This document shows, one piece after another, positions 60,558-64,000 of a stretch of DNA of 64,000 nucleotides; positions within the stretch are counted from its first letter, which is position 1, and each line of letters opens with the position of its first letter. A program made the translations under genes and the position numbers. Below the pieces are notes generated by a model, which saw only the letters and a program-made list of their open reading frames with translations, did not search any database and was not told the DNA's origin. The DNA is from Paeniroseomonas aquatica (GTDB taxonomy: Bacteria; Pseudomonadota; Alphaproteobacteria; Acetobacterales; Acetobacteraceae). The stretch is taken from positions 62,001 through 126,000 of the forward strand of contig NZ_JAUFPN010000165.1 of assembly GCF_030409335.1 (NCBI RefSeq). Reading direction: 5' to 3'.

Positions 60558-61948
60558 CAGGCGGCATCCCCTTCGGTCCGGGTCCCCAGGCTCAGGGCGA
60601 GGGCGGCGACGAGATCGCGGAACCGGTCGCCCCGGGCGTCGTAGCCGGTGAACTGGTCCCAGCTGGCGCAGGCAGGCGACAGCAGCACCACCGGCGCGGC
60701 GCCGGCGAAGGCGGCCTCGGCAGCGGCCGGCAGCGCCGCCTCGAGCGTGCCGGCGATGCGGTGCGGCACGCCATGCGCGGCCAGCGTCGCGGCCAGCATG
60801 GGCGCGTCGCGGCCGATCAGCAGCGCCTCGGCCACGTGCGGGAAGTGGGGCGCGAGGCTTTCGATGCCGCCGTCCTTCGCGGTGCCGCCGGCGATCCAGA
60901 CGAGCCGCGGATAGGTCGCCAGGGCGCGGGCGGTGCTGTCCGCGTTGGTGCCCTTGCTGTCGTTGACGAAGGTGACGCCGCGGATCGCGCCGACCGTCTC
61001 CTGCCGGTGCGGCAGGCCGGGATAGCTGCGCAGGCCGGCGGCGATCGCCGCGCGGTCCAGCCCCAGCTCCAGCGCGCAGGCCGCCGCCGCCGCGGCATTC
61101 TGGGCATTGTGGCTGCCGGGCAGCGCGGGCGCCTCGGCGAGGTCGAGGATCGGCCCGGCGGCATCGCGCAGCACGCCGGCCTCGGCCCAGACGCCGCCCG
61201 GCTGCGGCGTGGCGCCGGAGATCGGCAGCCAGCGGCCGGCACCGGCGCCCTGCAGGGCGCGGCTCCAGGCGTCATCCATGCCGAGCACGGCGAGATCGGC
61301 GGGGCCCTGGTTGGCGAAGATCCGTGCCTTCGCCGCCTGGTAGCCCCGCATGTCACCGTGCCGGTCCAGATGATCCGGCGAGAGGTTGAGCATCACACCG
61401 ATGTTGAAGCGCATCGTTTCGATTCGCTCCAACATGTAAGACGACATCTCGAGTGCGTATACGCCGGCATCCCCCAAGATGTTGAGCGACAGTGCGGCGG
61501 GCCCCAGATTTCCGCCGGCCACCGTGGCCAATCCGCCGCAGTGCAGCATGTGGTGCAGCAGCGCCGTGGTGGTGGACTTGCCGTTGGTGCCGGTGATGCC
61601 GACGAAGCGCGCGGCCGAGCCTGCGGCCCGCACCGCCCGGTAGAGGTACTCGACGTCGCAGAGGATGGGCTTGCCCGCGGCGGCCGCGGCGAGGGCCGCC
61701 CGATGCGGCCGCGGCAGGCGGTGCGGGATGCCGGGCGAGAGCAGCAGCGCATCCCAGCGGAACAAGCCCGCCGCAGGATCAGCGACCGTCAGCCCGGCGG
61801 CCTCGGCCGCGGCGCGGCTGGCCGGGTTGTCGTCCCAGCCGGTGACCTCGGCGCCCCAGCCGGCCAGGCGCAGCGCCGCCGGCAGCCCGGCCTTGCCGAG
61901 GCCGACCAGGGCGATGCGCTCACCGGCGAAGGGGGCGAAATGGCTCAT
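60557..61948 (-). CDS. murD: UDP-N-acetylmuramoylalanine--D-glutamate ligase MurD
   Basis: Adds D-Glu to the UDP-MurNAc-L-Ala precursor, 463 residues. [27 protein letters not shown] is the N-terminal nucleotide-fold domain, [21 protein letters not shown] the ATP loop, LEMSSYMLE and [14 protein letters not shown] the central motifs, and [16 protein letters not shown] and [12 protein letters not shown] the C-terminal ones. It overlaps mraY by ATGA and ftsW by one base. Confidence 0.96.
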   Translation of the reverse strand: MSHFAPFAGERIALVGLGKAGLPAALRLAGWGAEVTGWDDNPASRAAAEAAGLTVADPAAGLFRWDALLLSPGIPHRLPRPHRAALAAAAAGKPILCDVEYLYRAVRAAGSAARFVGITGTNGKSTTTALLHHMLHCGGLATVAGGNLGPAALSLNILGDAGVYALEMSSYMLERIETMRFNIGVMLNLSPDHLDRHGDMRGYQAAKARIFANQGPADLAVLGMDDAWSRALQGAGAGRWLPISGATPQPGGVWAEAGVLRDAAGPILDLAEAPALPGSHNAQNAAAAAACALELGLDRAAIAAGLRSYPGLPHRQETVGAIRGVTFVNDSKGTNADSTARALATYPRLVWIAGGTAKDGGIESLAPHFPHVAEALLIGRDAPMLAATLAAHGVPHRIAGTLEAALPAAAEAAFAGAAPVVLLSPACASWDQFTGYDARGDRFRDLVAALALSLGTRTEGDAA

Positions 61949-63033
61949 CGTATCTTCAGCGTGCTCAGGCCGACCAGCGCCAGCACCATGGCGATGATCC
62001 AGAAGCGGATGACGATGGTCGCCTCGGCCCAGCCCTTCTTCTCGAAGTGGTGGTGCAGCGGCGCCATGAGAAAAACCCGCCGGCCGGTCCGCTTGAACCA
62101 GAAGACCTGGATGATGACGCTGACCGTCTCGACCACGAACAACCCGCCGACGATGGCCAGCACCACCTCGTGCTTGGTGGCGATGGCGACCGCGCCGAGG
62201 GCGCCGCCGAGGGCAAGCGAGCCGGTATCGCCCATGAAGACCGCCGCCGGTGGGGCGTTGAACCAGAGGAAGCCGAGCCCGGCGCCGATCAGCGCGGCAC
62301 AGAACACCGCCAGCTCGTTCGCGCCGGGGACCGAGTGGAGCTGCAGGTATTCCGAGAAGACCCGGTTGCCGACGAGATAGGCGATCAGGGTGAAGACCGC
62401 CGCGGCGATCATCGCCGGGACGATGGCGAGGCCATCCAGCCCATCGGTCAGGTTCACCGCATTGGAGGCGCCCATCAGCACCAGCATGCCGACCGCGGGG
62501 AAGGCGAAGCCCAGCGGGATCAGGGTCTCCTTGAAGACCGGCAGCGCCAGGCCGGTGGCGATCGGCGCCGGCAGCAGCAGGATGATCCAGCTCGCGCCGA
62601 CCAGCCCGACGCCGGCCTGCCAGACCAGCTTCGCCTTGGCCGAGACGCCCTTGGTATTGCGCTTGGTCACCTTCAGCCAGTCGTCGGCGAAGCCCAGCGC
62701 GCCATAGCCGACGGTGACGAAGAGCACGGCCCAGACCATGCCGTTGCGCAGGTCGACCCAGAGCAGGGTCGAGAGCACCACCCCCAGCAGGATCAGCACG
62801 CCGCCCATGGTCGGCGTGCCCTTCTTCTCGATGAGGTGGCGGGCCGGACCATCCTCGCGGATCGGCTGGCCGCCGCGCTGGAAGCCGCGCAGCCAGCCGA
62901 TCACCGAAGGGCCCAGCGCCAGCGACAGCACGAGCGCGGTCAGGCAGGCGGCGCCGGCACGGAAGGTAGTGTAGCGCACCAGGTTGAAGAGTGCGAATTC
63001 CTCGGCATAGGGCGCGAAGAGGTTGAAGATCAC
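61945..63033 (-). CDS. mraY: Phospho-N-acetylmuramoyl-pentapeptide-transferase MraY
   Basis: Integral membrane enzyme that transfers phospho-MurNAc-pentapeptide to undecaprenyl phosphate, giving lipid I; 362 residues, about ten helices. [79 protein letters not shown] and [22 protein letters not shown] are all diagnostic. The start is GTG, giving [13 protein letters not shown]; it overlaps the murF stop (GTGA). The stop overlaps murD by ATGA. Confidence 0.96.
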   Translation of the reverse strand: MIFNLFAPYAEEFALFNLVRYTTFRAGAACLTALVLSLALGPSVIGWLRGFQRGGQPIREDGPARHLIEKKGTPTMGGVLILLGVVLSTLLWVDLRNGMVWAVLFVTVGYGALGFADDWLKVTKRNTKGVSAKAKLVWQAGVGLVGASWIILLLPAPIATGLALPVFKETLIPLGFAFPAVGMLVLMGASNAVNLTDGLDGLAIVPAMIAAAVFTLIAYLVGNRVFSEYLQLHSVPGANELAVFCAALIGAGLGFLWFNAPPAAVFMGDTGSLALGGALGAVAIATKHEVVLAIVGGLFVVETVSVIIQVFWFKRTGRRVFLMAPLHHHFEKKGWAEATIVIRFWIIAMVLALVGLSTLKIR

Positions 63034-64000
63034 GCGCCATACTCCGTCAGCGACCGAACGATCACCGCCATGCGGCTGCCGAGCGCACCTTTTACCAGAA
63101 CCGTATCGCCCGGCCGCAGCGCGGCCCGCACCAGCGGCGCCAGGGCGGTGCTGTCGGCCGCCAGCGCGCCGCGCTTCGCCGCCGGCAGCAGGGCGAACAA
63201 CCGGGCCATCTCCGGCCCGCAGCAGAAGACCAGATCGGCCTGGGCCGCCGCGGGGGCGAGGCCCGCATGCAGCGTGGCGGAGAAGGCGCCCAGCTCGCGC
63301 ATGTCGCCGAGCACCGCGATCCGCCGCGCGCCGGGACGCTGCGCCAGGGTCTCGAGCGCCGCCCGCATCGCCGGCGGGGCGGCGTTGTAGCTTTCGTCCA
63401 CCAGCAGGGCGGTGCCGCCGTCGACCGCGATGTCGCGCGGCGCGCCGCGGCCGGCGCCGGGAGCATAGCCGGCCAGGGCCGGTGCGGCGCGGGCGGCATC
63501 GAGCCCGAGCGCGGCGACCACGGCCAGGGCGCAACAGGCATTCTCGGCATGGTGCAGGCCGGGCGCCGGCATGTGGACCTCGACGCGGGTGCCGAGCACC
63601 GCATACTCGGCGCGGGTGCGGCCGTCGCGGGTGATGCCGGCCTCCAGCAGGCGGACCTCGGCCGCGGGATCGCGGCCGAAGGTCAGGATGCGGCCGGCGC
63701 CGGACTCGAGGGCCATCGCCCGCAGCCGTTCGAAATGGGCATTGTCGCGCGGCAGCACCGCGGTACCGCCGGGCAGCAGGCCGCGGGCGATGCTGCCCTT
63801 CTCCTCGGCGATGCCCTCGAGCCCGCCGAGGTGGCCGATATGCGCCTCCCCGATCGTCGTCACGGCCGCCACATGCGGCCGGGCGAGGCGGGCGAGGGGG
63901 GCGATCTCGCCCGGGTTGTTCATGCCGATCTCGATCACCGCGAAGGCGGTGGCCGCGGGCATCCGGGCGAGGGTCAGCGGCACGCCCCAGTGGTTGTTGT
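63030..64000 (-). CDS. murF: UDP-N-acetylmuramoyl-tripeptide--D-alanyl-D-alanine ligase MurF, 5' end cut by window
   Basis: Adds D-Ala-D-Ala to the UDP-MurNAc-tripeptide. The frame runs off the window end with [14 protein letters not shown], a conserved MurF phrase, so the N-terminal part with the P-loop is outside. Visible parts are [58 protein letters not shown] and [12 protein letters not shown], the central and C-terminal ATP-ligase motifs. The end [18 protein letters not shown] is typical. The stop overlaps mraY (GTGA). Other mur and fts genes (murE, ftsI and the like) are expected just beyond the window. Confidence 0.95.
   Translation of the reverse strand, partial: NNHWGVPLTLARMPAATAFAVIEIGMNNPGEIAPLARLARPHVAAVTTIGEAHIGHLGGLEGIAEEKGSIARGLLPGGTAVLPRDNAHFERLRAMALESGAGRILTFGRDPAAEVRLLEAGITRDGRTRAEYAVLGTRVEVHMPAPGLHHAENACCALAVVAALGLDAARAAPALAGYAPGAGRGAPRDIAVDGGTALLVDESYNAAPPAMRAALETLAQRPGARRIAVLGDMRELGAFSATLHAGLAPAAAQADLVFCCGPEMARLFALLPAAKRGALAADSTALAPLVRAALRPGDTVLVKGALGSRMAVIVRSLTEYGA

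Overview
This is a very GC-rich, gene-dense bacterial chromosome segment from an alphaproteobacterium, most likely Acetobacteraceae and Roseomonas-like. The evidence is the set of family resemblances: FDH3-type formate dehydrogenase, PaoABC-type molybdenum hydroxylases, several Bug/Tct solute-binding systems, SapC next to a JmjC protein, and the alphaproteobacterial division cluster. Family names come from motif recognition; no database search was run. There is no insertion sequence, prophage, CRISPR array or rRNA. There is one tRNA (Ser-GGA).

Layout. 1-3.5 kb: the end of a formate dehydrogenase operon (Fe-S and cytochrome b subunits) running into mobB and moeA for its molybdenum cofactor. 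3.5-8.4 kb: a small unknown gene, a sensor kinase/OmpR-type regulator pair, a MarR regulator divergent from a branched-chain aminotransferase, and a LysE exporter. 8.6-22.4 kb: two complete three-subunit molybdenum hydroxylases. The first is Tat-exported. The second looks cytoplasmic and is divergent from a TetR regulator, with a palindrome filling the spacer of its promoter. They flank a heavy-metal RND efflux pair. 22.5-30.6 kb: an old-yellow-enzyme reductase, tRNA-Ser, the conserved TPR-bamB-der operon, a small lipoprotein, rdgB, rph and hrcA. 30.6-31.2 kb: no intact gene, but what looks like a decayed cytochrome c fragment.

31.2-43.8 kb is the accessory part. It holds a divergent GH1-like glycosidase; a secreted protein with four TD(N/S)DP(S/R)D repeats, whose stop codon lies one base before the start of a JmjC/cupin-4 oxygenase, with a SapC-family gene divergent from them; a complete tripartite tricarboxylate transporter (tctCBA); two unknown genes; and a flavin monooxygenase divergent from a coupled pair of Bug-type binding proteins and an MFS transporter. 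The repeat protein/JmjC/SapC group is the best candidate for something undescribed: the oxygenase may hydroxylate the repeats.

43.8-64 kb: a glycine/aspartate-rich RTX-like protein, then ligA, recN, bamD and lpxC, then the division and cell-wall cluster ftsZ, ftsA, ftsQ, ddl, murB, murC, murG, ftsW, murD, mraY and murF (cut by the window edge). All of these are on the minus strand. Every junction from murF to ftsA overlaps, so the cluster reads as one translationally coupled operon.
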